Positions 1-6,190 of a DNA stretch of 9,624 nucleotides are shown here, one piece after another. How positions within the stretch are numbered: position 1 is the stretch's first letter; each line of letters starts with the position of its first letter. The DNA is from Clostridiales bacterium UBA4706 (GTDB lineage Bacteria > Bacillota > Clostridia > Oscillospirales > Oscillospiraceae), in assembly GCA_002404605.1 (NCBI GenBank), contig DHKA01000033.1, positions 21,820 to 31,443 of the forward strand. The letters run 5' to 3'. The notes under the pieces were generated by a model, which made no database searches, was not told the origin of the DNA, and saw only the letters and a list, made by a program, of their open reading frames with translations. The position numbers were made by a program, and so were the translations under genes.

Positions 1-201
1 CACATCGGCCACCCGCTGCTCGGCGACATGGTCTACGGCGCGGGGAGACCGGAAAAGGGTCTGGAAGGGCAGTGCCTCCACGCGCGGACGCTCAAATTCA
101 TCCACCCGCGCACCGGAGAGCACATGGAGCTCACGTCGCCGCTGCCGGAGTATTTTACGGCCGTACTTGCGCGGCTCGGCCCGCCGCTGGATAACCAATA
201 A
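1..201 (+). CDS. RluA/RluD-family pseudouridine synthase, C-terminal fragment
   Basis: Only the last 66 codons and the TAA stop are present; the gene begins before the window. The frame reads from base 1 as HIGHPLLGDMVYG, followed by CLHARTLKFIHPRTGE and a SPLPEYF ending. That is the characteristic C-terminal part of RluA/RluD-type enzymes: the HPLLGD.VYG block, then the QCLHA and FIHP blocks. Members isomerise specific uridines in 23S rRNA or tRNA to pseudouridine in the cytoplasm. The catalytic Asp motif (HRLD) would lie upstream and cannot be seen. The gene ends 50 bases before the next start on the same strand, so it may be read together with the oxidoreductase genes, although nothing links them functionally. 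The family assignment is firm; the RluD versus RluA subtype is not resolvable from this piece. Confidence 0.88.
   Translation, partial: HIGHPLLGDMVYGAGRPEKGLEGQCLHARTLKFIHPRTGEHMELTSPLPEYFTAVLARLGPPLDNQ
167..195 (+). promoter_or_regulatory. Weak candidate promoter ahead of the flavoprotein operon
   Basis: TTGCGC (167-172) and GATAAC (190-195) are spaced by 17 bases, matching 3/6 and 4/6 of the sigma-A -35 and -10 consensus. The boxes lie within the end of the rluD-like coding sequence, and transcription would start just after its stop. The match is weak and the region is GC-rich, so this is a candidate only. Read-through from the rluD-like gene is the alternative source of transcript. Confidence 0.22.
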
Positions 202-206
202 AAACC

Positions 207-231
207 GCCCCGCACGAGCCGTGCGCCGGGC
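207..231. other. Stable GC-rich hairpin between rluD-like gene and oxidoreductase operon
   Basis: GCCC (207-210) plus CGCACG (211-216), a 3-base loop, CGTGCG (220-225), a two-base bulge, then GGGC (228-231) form a 10-bp bulged stem. It begins five bases after the upstream TAA. No T-run follows on the plus strand, so it is not a canonical terminator for the rluD-like gene. On the minus strand the stem is followed by GGTTTTT, which is terminator-like. It may be a processing or mRNA-stabilising stem, or a terminator that stops antisense reading into the rluD-like gene. Confidence 0.5.
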
Positions 232-251
232 GATAAAGAGAGGGAAAGGCT

Positions 252-1706
252 ATGCAATACGATGTCCTTGTCGTGGGCGCCGGCGTTATCGGCTGCGCCA
301 CGGCGATGGAGCTGGGCAAATATTCGCTGCGCGCCGCCGTGATCGAGGCGGGTGAGGATGTATGTACCGGCACGTCCAAAGCAAACTCCGCCATCGTCCA
401 CGCGGGCTTTGACGCCCGCCCCGGCTCGCTCATGGCGCGGTTCAACGTGGAGGGAAGCCACGCGATGCCGAAGCTCTGCGAGCGGCTGCAGATCCCGTTC
501 CGCCGCTGCGGGGCGCTTGTGCTCTGCTTTGGCGAGGCAGACCGCCCGGGGCTTGAAGAGCTTCTGCTCCGCGGCGTGAAAAACGGCGTGCACGGTCTTC
601 GCATCGTGGAGCGCGAGGAACTGCACGAGCTGGAGCCGAACGTTTCCCCCGAGGCTGTCGCCGCGCTCTATGCGCCCACGAGCGGCATCGTCTGCCCCTT
701 TGAGCTCACCTGCGCCATGGCGGAAAACGCCGCGCGCAACGGCGTGGAGTTTTTCTTCGATACCCGCGTGGAGAACATTTCCCGCGAGGGCGAGCTCTGG
801 AAGCTCAAAACGGCAAAAGGGAGCTTTGATGCCCCGGTCGTCATCAACGCCGCGGGACTTCACAGCGCCGAGCTCAACAACATGGTGTCCGGTAAAAAGA
901 TCACGATCACGCCGCGCAAGGGCGAATATATGCTGCTGGACAAGAAGGTCGGCAGCATGCTCTCGCGCACCGTGTTCCATCTGCCCACCAAAATGGGCAA
1001 GGGCGTTCTCGTGACGCCGACCGTCCACGGCAACCTTCTTATGGGCCCGACCGCCGTGGATGTGGAGGATCCCGAAGCGACGAATACGACCGCCGCGGGG
1101 CTGGACAGTGTCATGCAGCGGGCGAGAAAGAGCGTCCCCTCGCTCCCCGGCAACCGCACGATCACGAGCTTTGCCGGGCTTCGCGCGCACGTGGAGAAGG
1201 ACGAGCACGACTTCATTATCGGCGAAGCCGAGGGCGCGCCGGGCTTTCTGAACGCCGTCGGCATCGAGTCGCCCGGTCTCTCCGCCGCTCCCGCCGTCGG
1301 CGCGTTCCTTGCCGAGAGCGCGGCGTATCTCGTGAGCGCCCCGATCAACAAGAAATACGATTCCACCCGTCCGGAGGTCTGCCGCCCGAACGAGATGTCC
1401 GTGGAGGATCGCGCCGCGTTCGTCGCGGAGCACCCGCTTTACGGCAATATCATCTGCCGCTGCGAGCAGGTGACCGAGGGCGAGATCGTGGACGCCATCC
1501 ACCGCGTCCCCGGCGCGCGCAGTCTCGACGGCGTAAAGCGCCGCACCCGCGCCGGCATGGGCCGCTGTCAGGCGGGCTTCTGCTCGCCGCGCGTGCTGGA
1601 GATCCTCTCGCGTGAGCTGGGCGTGCCGCAGGAGCGACTCACGAAGAGCGGCGGCGCATCGTTCCCGATCGTCGGCAAAACGAGAAAGGACGGCGAAAAC
1701 GCATGA
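252..1706 (+). CDS. GlpA-like FAD-dependent oxidoreductase with C-terminal BFD-type [2Fe-2S] domain
   Basis: This 484-residue protein has a DAO/GlpA-type FAD fold: the dinucleotide-binding GAGVIG at residues 9-14, an acidic strand end (VIEAG) near 30-34, and the TSKANSAIVHAGFD segment (41-54) typical of anaerobic glycerol-3-phosphate dehydrogenase-like proteins. The C-terminal 80 residues hold a BFD-like [2Fe-2S] domain with ICRC (Cys402, Cys404) and GRCQAGFC (Cys439, Cys444). This matches the layout of GlpA, which oxidises sn-glycerol 3-phosphate to dihydroxyacetone phosphate. The substrate is inferred from family only, because these proteins are also annotated simply as NAD(P)/FAD oxidoreductases. 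The start is chosen at ATG 252, preceded by AGGGAAAGG. The stop overlaps the next start by four bases (ATGA, 1703-1706), so translation is coupled. No membrane segment or signal peptide is seen. The protein probably works in a complex with the next two products. Confidence 0.85.
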   Translation: MQYDVLVVGAGVIGCATAMELGKYSLRAAVIEAGEDVCTGTSKANSAIVHAGFDARPGSLMARFNVEGSHAMPKLCERLQIPFRRCGALVLCFGEADRPGLEELLLRGVKNGVHGLRIVEREELHELEPNVSPEAVAALYAPTSGIVCPFELTCAMAENAARNGVEFFFDTRVENISREGELWKLKTAKGSFDAPVVINAAGLHSAELNNMVSGKKITITPRKGEYMLLDKKVGSMLSRTVFHLPTKMGKGVLVTPTVHGNLLMGPTAVDVEDPEATNTTAAGLDSVMQRARKSVPSLPGNRTITSFAGLRAHVEKDEHDFIIGEAEGAPGFLNAVGIESPGLSAAPAVGAFLAESAAYLVSAPINKKYDSTRPEVCRPNEMSVEDRAAFVAEHPLYGNIICRCEQVTEGEIVDAIHRVPGARSLDGVKRRTRAGMGRCQAGFCSPRVLEILSRELGVPQERLTKSGGASFPIVGKTRKDGENA

Positions 1707-2959
1707 ATACCTACGATATCATCATCATCGGCGCCGGCCCTGCCGGTCTCGCCGCCGCCATCGCCGCGAAGGAAGCGGGTGTGGAGGATGTGCTCGTCAT
1801 CGAGCGCGACAGCGTCCCCGGCGGTATTTTAAACCAGTGCATCCACAACGGCTTCGGTCTGCACACGTTCCACGAGGAACTGACCGGCCCGGAGTACGCC
1901 GCGCGGTTCCTCCGCCGTGCCGAGGAGCTGGGCGTTGACATCCGCCTTTCCACGATGGTGCTCTCGCTCACGAACGAGCGCGTGCTCACCGTTACGAGCC
2001 GCGAGCGCGGCGTGGAGAAGCTCCGCGGCCGCGCCGTCATTCTCGCCATGGGCTGCCGCGAGCGCCCCCGCGGGGCGTTAAACATCCCCGGCTACCGTCC
2101 GGCGGGCATCTACTCCGCCGGTACAGCGCAGCGGCTCGTAAATCTCGAGGGCTTCATGCCCGGACGCGAGGTCGTCATCCTCGGCAGCGGCGACATTGGC
2201 CTCATCATGGCGCGCCGCATGACGCTCGAGGGTGCGCACGTCAGGTGTGTGGCCGAGCTTCTGCCGTACTCCGGCGGACTCAAGCGCAACATCGTACAGT
2301 GCCTGCACGATTACGACATTCCGCTCTTTCTGAGCCACACCGTTGTGGACATCCACGGCAGGGAACGGCTCGAGGGCGTCACGCTCGCCGAGGTCGGCGC
2401 AGACCGGAAGCCGGTGCCGGGTTCCGAGAAGTATATCCCGTGCGACACGCTCCTGCTCTCCGTCGGCCTTCTGCCGGAGAACGAGCTTTCCGAAGGCGCG
2501 GAGGTAGCGCTCGACCGCGTGACCGGCGGCCCGGCGGTGAACGAATCGCTCGAAACGAATGTGCCGGGCATCTTCGCCTGCGGCAACGTGCTGCACGTCC
2601 ACGATCTCGTGGACTATGTGTCCGAAGAGGCCGCGCGCGCCGGAAAAGCGGCGGCGAAATTCGTCCGCGGCGGCACGCCGAAGAGTGCGCGCGTAGTGAA
2701 GCTCACCGGGCGCGACGGAGTGCGCTACACCGTGCCGCAGACCGTCCGGCCCGCCGCGATGGGCGAGAGCGTCGTTGTGCGCTTCCGCGTGGCAAATCCC
2801 TATTACGGCAAATATCTCTCCTGCTATGTGGACGGCGAGCGCATTTCCCACCGCAAGAAGCAGATCATGGCGCCCGGCGAGATGGAGTCGTTCACGCTCA
2901 CGCGTGAGGCGCTCGGCGAGAGCGCCGAGGAAGTCGTATTCTGTGTGGAGGAGGAGTAA
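1703..2959 (+). CDS. FAD/NAD(P)-dependent oxidoreductase, second subunit of GlpABC-like set
   Basis: This 418-residue pyridine-nucleotide-disulfide-oxidoreductase-like flavoprotein has an N-terminal FAD site, GAGPAG, at residues 10-15. A second dinucleotide fold begins at VVILGSGDIG (157-166). The second FAD motif, GIFACGNVLHVHDLVDYV (residues 289-306), is followed by a helix typical of the family's flavin-binding end. No CxxC redox disulfide is present, but Cys46 sits in a GGILNQCIHNGFG block commonly conserved in this subfamily. Residues from about 330 onward form an extra C-terminal domain rich in beta strands. In GlpABC-like sets a second flavoprotein sits beside the GlpA-like subunit and is thought to pass electrons onward; an NAD(P)H link is possible because of the second Rossmann fold. 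It overlaps the preceding gene by four bases and lies three bases before the DUF1667 gene, so the three products are probably made in fixed ratio. The in vivo electron acceptor is unknown. Confidence 0.82.
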   Translation: MNTYDIIIIGAGPAGLAAAIAAKEAGVEDVLVIERDSVPGGILNQCIHNGFGLHTFHEELTGPEYAARFLRRAEELGVDIRLSTMVLSLTNERVLTVTSRERGVEKLRGRAVILAMGCRERPRGALNIPGYRPAGIYSAGTAQRLVNLEGFMPGREVVILGSGDIGLIMARRMTLEGAHVRCVAELLPYSGGLKRNIVQCLHDYDIPLFLSHTVVDIHGRERLEGVTLAEVGADRKPVPGSEKYIPCDTLLLSVGLLPENELSEGAEVALDRVTGGPAVNESLETNVPGIFACGNVLHVHDLVDYVSEEAARAGKAAAKFVRGGTPKSARVVKLTGRDGVRYTVPQTVRPAAMGESVVVRFRVANPYYGKYLSCYVDGERISHRKKQIMAPGEMESFTLTREALGESAEEVVFCVEEE

Positions 2960-2962
2960 ATC

Positions 2963-3319
2963 ATGGATCTGACATGCATCCGCTGTCCGATGGGCTGCGC
3001 CATCCACGTGGAAATGGAAAACGGACAGGTCGTCTCCGTCATGGGCAACACCTGCCCGCGTGGTGCGGAGTACGCAAAGAGCGAAGCCACGGCGCCGGTG
3101 CGCACCGTGACGAGCACCGTGCGCGCGCTCGGCGGCGTGCGTCCGGTCGTCGCGGCAAAGACCGTGCCGGACGTGCCGAAGGGCAAGATCTTTGCCGTGA
3201 TGGACACCGTCCGCGCGCTGGAGGTCAAAGCGCCGGTACGCATCGGCGATGTCCTCTGCGAGAACATTGCGGGGACAAACTCGAACCTCGTCGCCTCCGC
3301 CGACCTTGACGCGGAATAA
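2963..3319 (+). CDS. DUF1667 four-cysteine protein, probable Fe-S partner of the flavoproteins
   Basis: This small 118-residue protein begins MDLTCIRCPMGC, with cysteines at 5, 8, 12 and a fourth at 31 in NTCPRG. The CxxCxxxC...CP spacing resembles the N-terminal [4Fe-4S] site of molybdopterin oxidoreductases, so a cluster or other bound metal is likely, though not demonstrated. The remaining residues (45-118) carry a PVRTVTSTVR segment and a mixed beta-rich region typical of DUF1667. Family members are regularly encoded directly after a GlpA-like and a second flavoprotein gene, as here, and I recall the same trio near glycerol kinase in Thermotoga. The ribosome binding site GGAGGAG lies within the last codons of the upstream gene and decides the ATG at 2963. 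A role as small electron-transfer subunit is inference. The gene ends 14 bases before a strong terminator. Confidence 0.85.
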   Translation: MDLTCIRCPMGCAIHVEMENGQVVSVMGNTCPRGAEYAKSEATAPVRTVTSTVRALGGVRPVVAAKTVPDVPKGKIFAVMDTVRALEVKAPVRIGDVLCENIAGTNSNLVASADLDAE

Positions 3320-3333
3320 AAGGGATATAGGGC

Positions 3334-3375
3334 AAAAAATCGGAGACGCTGCGCTTGCAGTGTCTCCGATTTTTT
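3334..3375. terminator. Bidirectional intrinsic terminator between convergent operons
   Basis: A 19-base arm (3334-3352) pairs with 3357-3375 across a four-base loop (GCTT) with one G:T wobble. The outer six pairs are A:T, so both strands end in a run of six T. The minus-strand gene's TGA (3377-3375) shares its last base with the stem, while the plus-strand TAA lies 14 bases before it. It therefore stops both the oxidoreductase operon and the pentose operon. Confidence 0.95.
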
Positions 3376-4040
3376 CATTCTTCGGTTCTGCTCTCCGGCG
3401 CGGAGAGATAGGGGTCCGGCTTCAGCAGGCGTTTCCAATAACCGTCAAGCAGGTACAGCGGCCCGAGGCTCGCGTGGCAGAGCAGGCGGTCCTTGGAGGA
3501 AAGCGTCGTGACCGGCGCTTCGGAATACTTATAAAACAGGCTGTCGTGCCCGACGCACAGGCCGAGCGCGATGTTGAGCTCCGTCTTTTCCCCATTGAGC
3601 ACAAGCGCCTGCAAGACGGGGTTGCAGATGTTCGGCCCGACTTCGAGACAGCGCTCCGGGATGCCGAGCTCGGTCTTGTTCACCGTGCCGCACTTGCACG
3701 CGACGCCCGTGACCTCATATCCCTGCGCGCGCAGGACGCGCGCGAGCGCGTTCGCCTCGTGGATCAGCCCCGCGCAGGTGGCGATGCCGATCTTCTTCAC
3801 GCCGAGAAGCTGCGCGAAATGCATCGTTTCCTCGATGCGGCTTTTCGTGCCGTAGCCGTCGCGCTCGTTGACCGCCGCGGCAACGGAAAAGGCGTTTTCC
3901 TCGCCCTTTAAAATTTCCAGTGAGCGCTCGAGCAGCGCCTCGTCCAGATGCTCCGTCCGGCAGAACGGCGGGAACCGCCCGCCCTTGCCGCGGCAGGGGG
4001 CGCTGCCGCAGTCGATGCAGGAGCGATTTTCGTTATCCAT
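3375..4040 (-). CDS. DUF1847 family cysteine-rich, putative metal-binding protein
   Basis: This 221-residue protein is recognised as DUF1847 by the N-terminal CIDCGSAPC...PPFC arrangement (Cys8, 11, 16, 27). A conserved middle reads KKIGIATCAGLIHEA (82-96), VACKCG (114-118), RCLEVGPNICNP (130-141) and LGLCVGHDSLF (159-169). Eleven cysteines in a soluble 221-residue protein suggest binding of a metal or Fe-S cluster, but no reaction has been established that I know of. The start is placed at ATG 4040, not at the farther upstream ATG. AAGGAG (4050-4055) sits at proper distance, and the family's conserved region begins right after this Met. That ribosome binding site overlaps the stop of the symporter gene, 13 bases upstream, so the gene is the last of the pentose operon. 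Its presence with sugar genes may indicate a redox or sensing function, which is speculative. Confidence 0.83.
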   Translation of the reverse strand: MDNENRSCIDCGSAPCRGKGGRFPPFCRTEHLDEALLERSLEILKGEENAFSVAAAVNERDGYGTKSRIEETMHFAQLLGVKKIGIATCAGLIHEANALARVLRAQGYEVTGVACKCGTVNKTELGIPERCLEVGPNICNPVLQALVLNGEKTELNIALGLCVGHDSLFYKYSEAPVTTLSSKDRLLCHASLGPLYLLDGYWKRLLKPDPYLSAPESRTEE

Positions 4041-4053
4041 ACCGGCGGTCTCC

Positions 4054-5535
4054 TTACTTTGCCTCGGCCCGGCGCTTTTCGAGCTCGGCGCACACCTCGG
4101 CGTATTTGTCCTCATCGAGAATGTAGTGCTTTTTATAGAGCACATAGCTTGCGTACATGAGCACGAACGGCAGCACCGTCATGCACAGCAGCAGCCCGCG
4201 GGACTGGCCCGGCTGAACGGAGGAGACGATCGTATCGATCTGCGCGAGCTTGTCGGCTTCGGCGATCTCACCGAGCGAGGCCGCGCGCTCGAGCGCGGAG
4301 ATCTGGTTGGTGTAGCCTGTGACGCCGAAGATGAGATACGTCGCGGACGTGACCGCCACGACGATCGCGGAGGCGAGCTTTGTGAAGAACGGGCGCAGGG
4401 AGGTGATGATCGCCTCGTCGCGCTCGCCGCGGAGGTATTCGTTATACTCCACGGTGTTGATGAGCGAGATCATCATAATGAGATAGAAGCCGTACTGACC
4501 GAGGTTTGCGACCATGTAGCCCGCAGTGAGGATCCAGAACTTCACCATGCCGCCGGAGAGAGCCAGCCCGGAGACGATCATAACGGCGTAACCGATGGCG
4601 GAGAGCAGCATGAGCTTATCCATCATCTGCTTGCGGCGGAAGCGCTTGGCGAGCATCGGGTAGAAGATCATAAGAAGCGCCGTCGCCGCGAGACCGACGG
4701 TGTTGAAGAGCGAGTACAGCCCGCCCTCATACCCGAAGGCAAAGTACACATACGTCGAGCCGAGACCGCCCATAACAACGTCGTTTCCGATCTGCTGGAG
4801 CAGGAACACGAGCGAGATCCAGAGGATCTGCGGGTTGCCGGTGATGGTGTTCCAGATCTTTTTGAAGCTGACGGGCGGGACTTCCTTCGCATTGTAATCC
4901 CGGCGCTCGCGCACGCCGAAGATCGTGGCGCACAGGAAGAGCGGCGCGAGGATGCAGATGACGAGCGCAACGCAGCCATAGGCCGTCGCGGTGCTGCCGC
5001 CGAGCGTGCCGCTGCCGGTGGTGAACATGGGGATGAGGATGGAGGCGATCACGCCGCCGATACCGGCGAAGAGGTTCGTCCGGGAAGTGAGCGAATCGCG
5101 CACGTGCGGATCGGAGCTCAGCGCCGACACCATGCCCCAGTAGGAGATATCGTGCATCGTGTAGGTGATCGAATAGAGGAAATAGATCACACCGAAAAAC
5201 GCGATAAAGCTCCAGCCCTGCAGATTCGTGTTGAACGCAAGATACACAACGACGGACGTGGAGAGGATGCCGATCACGAGCCACGGCTTGAATTTGCCGT
5301 AGCGCGAGCGGGTGCGCTCGATGATGTTGCCCATGACGGGGTCGTTGAGCGCGTCGAACACACGCGCGCCGACCATGATCGCCGTCACCGCGCCGAGCTG
5401 CGCGGCGGTGAGATGGCGCGTAAACAGGATATACGTGAATATGAAGTTGGTGAACAGGTTATAGATCATATCCCGTCCGACCGTGCCGAGAGGGAACATC
5501 CAGAGATTGCGCTTATCCGATGTCACGTTTTTCAT
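4054..5535 (-). CDS. GPH-family (MelB-like) cation:sugar symporter
   Basis: This 493-residue integral membrane protein has about twelve hydrophobic segments and the signature of the glycoside-pentoside-hexuronide:cation symporters, DALNDPVMGNIIERTRSRYGK (residues 61-81), between helices 2 and 3. The acidic residues that bind the coupling cation in MelB appear conserved: Asp61 and Asp65 with Asn64 correspond to the Asp55/Asn58/Asp59 set. Asp129 in YTMHDISYW corresponds to Asp124. The C-terminal tail, HYILDEDKYAEVCAELEKR, is also usual for the family. It imports a sugar with Na+ or H+ at the cytoplasmic membrane; a pentose or pentoside fits the neighbouring genes, but sequence alone does not fix the substrate. 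The start is ATG 5535 with AGAGGAAG ahead. The open frame continues upstream, but those residues are Arg/Ala-rich shadow sequence overlapping the isomerase gene. The 43-base gap before it contains a small 5-bp hairpin (5553-5565) without a T-run. Confidence 0.92.
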   Translation of the reverse strand: MKNVTSDKRNLWMFPLGTVGRDMIYNLFTNFIFTYILFTRHLTAAQLGAVTAIMVGARVFDALNDPVMGNIIERTRSRYGKFKPWLVIGILSTSVVVYLAFNTNLQGWSFIAFFGVIYFLYSITYTMHDISYWGMVSALSSDPHVRDSLTSRTNLFAGIGGVIASILIPMFTTGSGTLGGSTATAYGCVALVICILAPLFLCATIFGVRERRDYNAKEVPPVSFKKIWNTITGNPQILWISLVFLLQQIGNDVVMGGLGSTYVYFAFGYEGGLYSLFNTVGLAATALLMIFYPMLAKRFRRKQMMDKLMLLSAIGYAVMIVSGLALSGGMVKFWILTAGYMVANLGQYGFYLIMMISLINTVEYNEYLRGERDEAIITSLRPFFTKLASAIVVAVTSATYLIFGVTGYTNQISALERAASLGEIAEADKLAQIDTIVSSVQPGQSRGLLLCMTVLPFVLMYASYVLYKKHYILDEDKYAEVCAELEKRRAEAK

Positions 5536-5578
5536 GGCTCTTCCTCTTTCTCCCGCAGTGTGCGGTATTCCGGCGCGT

Positions 5579-6190
5579 TCAGCGCTCGTTATCGCGGATC
5601 TTGCCGAGCGCGCCGCCGGGATGGCGGCGGACATACTGCGCAGGCGTCTGCGCGACGTCCGCCTGCAAAATGGCCGAGAGCGCCTGCAGCACGAACATCT
5701 CCGCGAGCACGGAGTTGCGCGGCGCGCGGTTGAGCGGGCCGCCCTCTTCGTCCACATGCGCGAGCAGCAGCGCGTCGCTCTCCTTTGCGAGCCAGCTCTC
5801 CGCATTGCCGGTGATGCCGATGACGCGGCAGCCGTTGTTCTTCACGGCGAGCACCGTGGCCTTGAGCTCCACCGTCTCGCCGGAGTTGGAGATGGCGATG
5901 ACAACATCGCCCTCCTCCAGCTGTCCGCAGGAGCCGTGCACCGCCTCCGTGCCGTGGAGGAAGTAGGACGGCGTGCCGGTGGAGGAGAGGAGCGAGGCTC
6001 CGTATCCCGCCACATGGCCGGGCTTTCCGATGCCGGTCACATGGACGCGGTGTCCCGCGGCGCGGCATTCCTCAATGAGCGCGACCGCGTCTTCGTACGC
6101 CTCCGGCGTCTGCTGCGCGAGAAACGCGCAGAATTCCTTTTCGGCGGACGCGGTCAGGTGCGCAAGCGCGGCTTTTCCTTCGTTTTTCAT
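5579..6190 (-). CDS. SIS-domain sugar-phosphate isomerase, KpsF/GutQ type without CBS domains
   Basis: This 203-residue protein carries a single SIS domain with KpsF/GutQ-type motifs: GIGKPGH (53-59), SSTGTPSYFLHGTEAVHG (69-86), ISNSGET (100-106) and a C-terminal RRHPGGALGK (188-197). Residues matching the catalytic set recalled for E. coli KdsD (Lys59, Glu111, Glu152, His193) are Lys56, Glu105, Glu148 or Glu149, and His190. KdsD and GutQ interconvert D-ribulose 5-phosphate and D-arabinose 5-phosphate. The tandem CBS domains of those roughly 320-residue enzymes are absent, as in shorter SIS members. In a probably monoderm host and a sugar operon, a catabolic role is more likely than Kdo synthesis (inference). 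The start ATG 6190 overlaps the ribokinase stop by four bases, with GGAGGAG eight bases upstream, so the pair is translationally coupled. An upstream extension of the frame only runs antiparallel to nothing conserved and was discarded. Confidence 0.85.
   Translation of the reverse strand: MKNEGKAALAHLTASAEKEFCAFLAQQTPEAYEDAVALIEECRAAGHRVHVTGIGKPGHVAGYGASLLSSTGTPSYFLHGTEAVHGSCGQLEEGDVVIAISNSGETVELKATVLAVKNNGCRVIGITGNAESWLAKESDALLLAHVDEEGGPLNRAPRNSVLAEMFVLQALSAILQADVAQTPAQYVRRHPGGALGKIRDNER

Noticed and set aside
33..1502. Long minus-strand open frame (489 codons) opposite the GlpA-like gene
   Set aside because: There are no recognisable motifs, composition is biased, and it covers a gene with clear FAD and [2Fe-2S] signatures on the other strand. 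It is a shadow of GC-rich codon use.
4041..4145. Longer start for the DUF1847 gene within the symporter gene
   Set aside because: The 35 extra residues are out-of-frame symporter sequence. The Met at 4040 has AAGGAG at the right spacing and precedes the conserved cysteine motif.
5553..5565. Small hairpin between the isomerase and symporter genes as an intra-operon terminator
   Set aside because: The stem is only five pairs with a three-base loop and no following T-run on the minus strand. It is too weak to terminate, though it might slow or protect the mRNA.
3868..5733. Long plus-strand open frame (621 codons) across the symporter gene
   Set aside because: Its translation is low-complexity, rich in Arg, His, Glu, Asp and Ala with no family motif, and it lies antisense to an obvious GPH transporter. 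GC-rich third positions commonly leave the opposite frame free of stops.
5536..5805. N-terminal extension of the symporter reading frame beyond ATG 5535
   Set aside because: The added residues are Arg/Ala/Cys-rich and overlap the SIS isomerase gene, while ATG 5535 has a proper AGAGGAAG box and starts where GPH homology begins.
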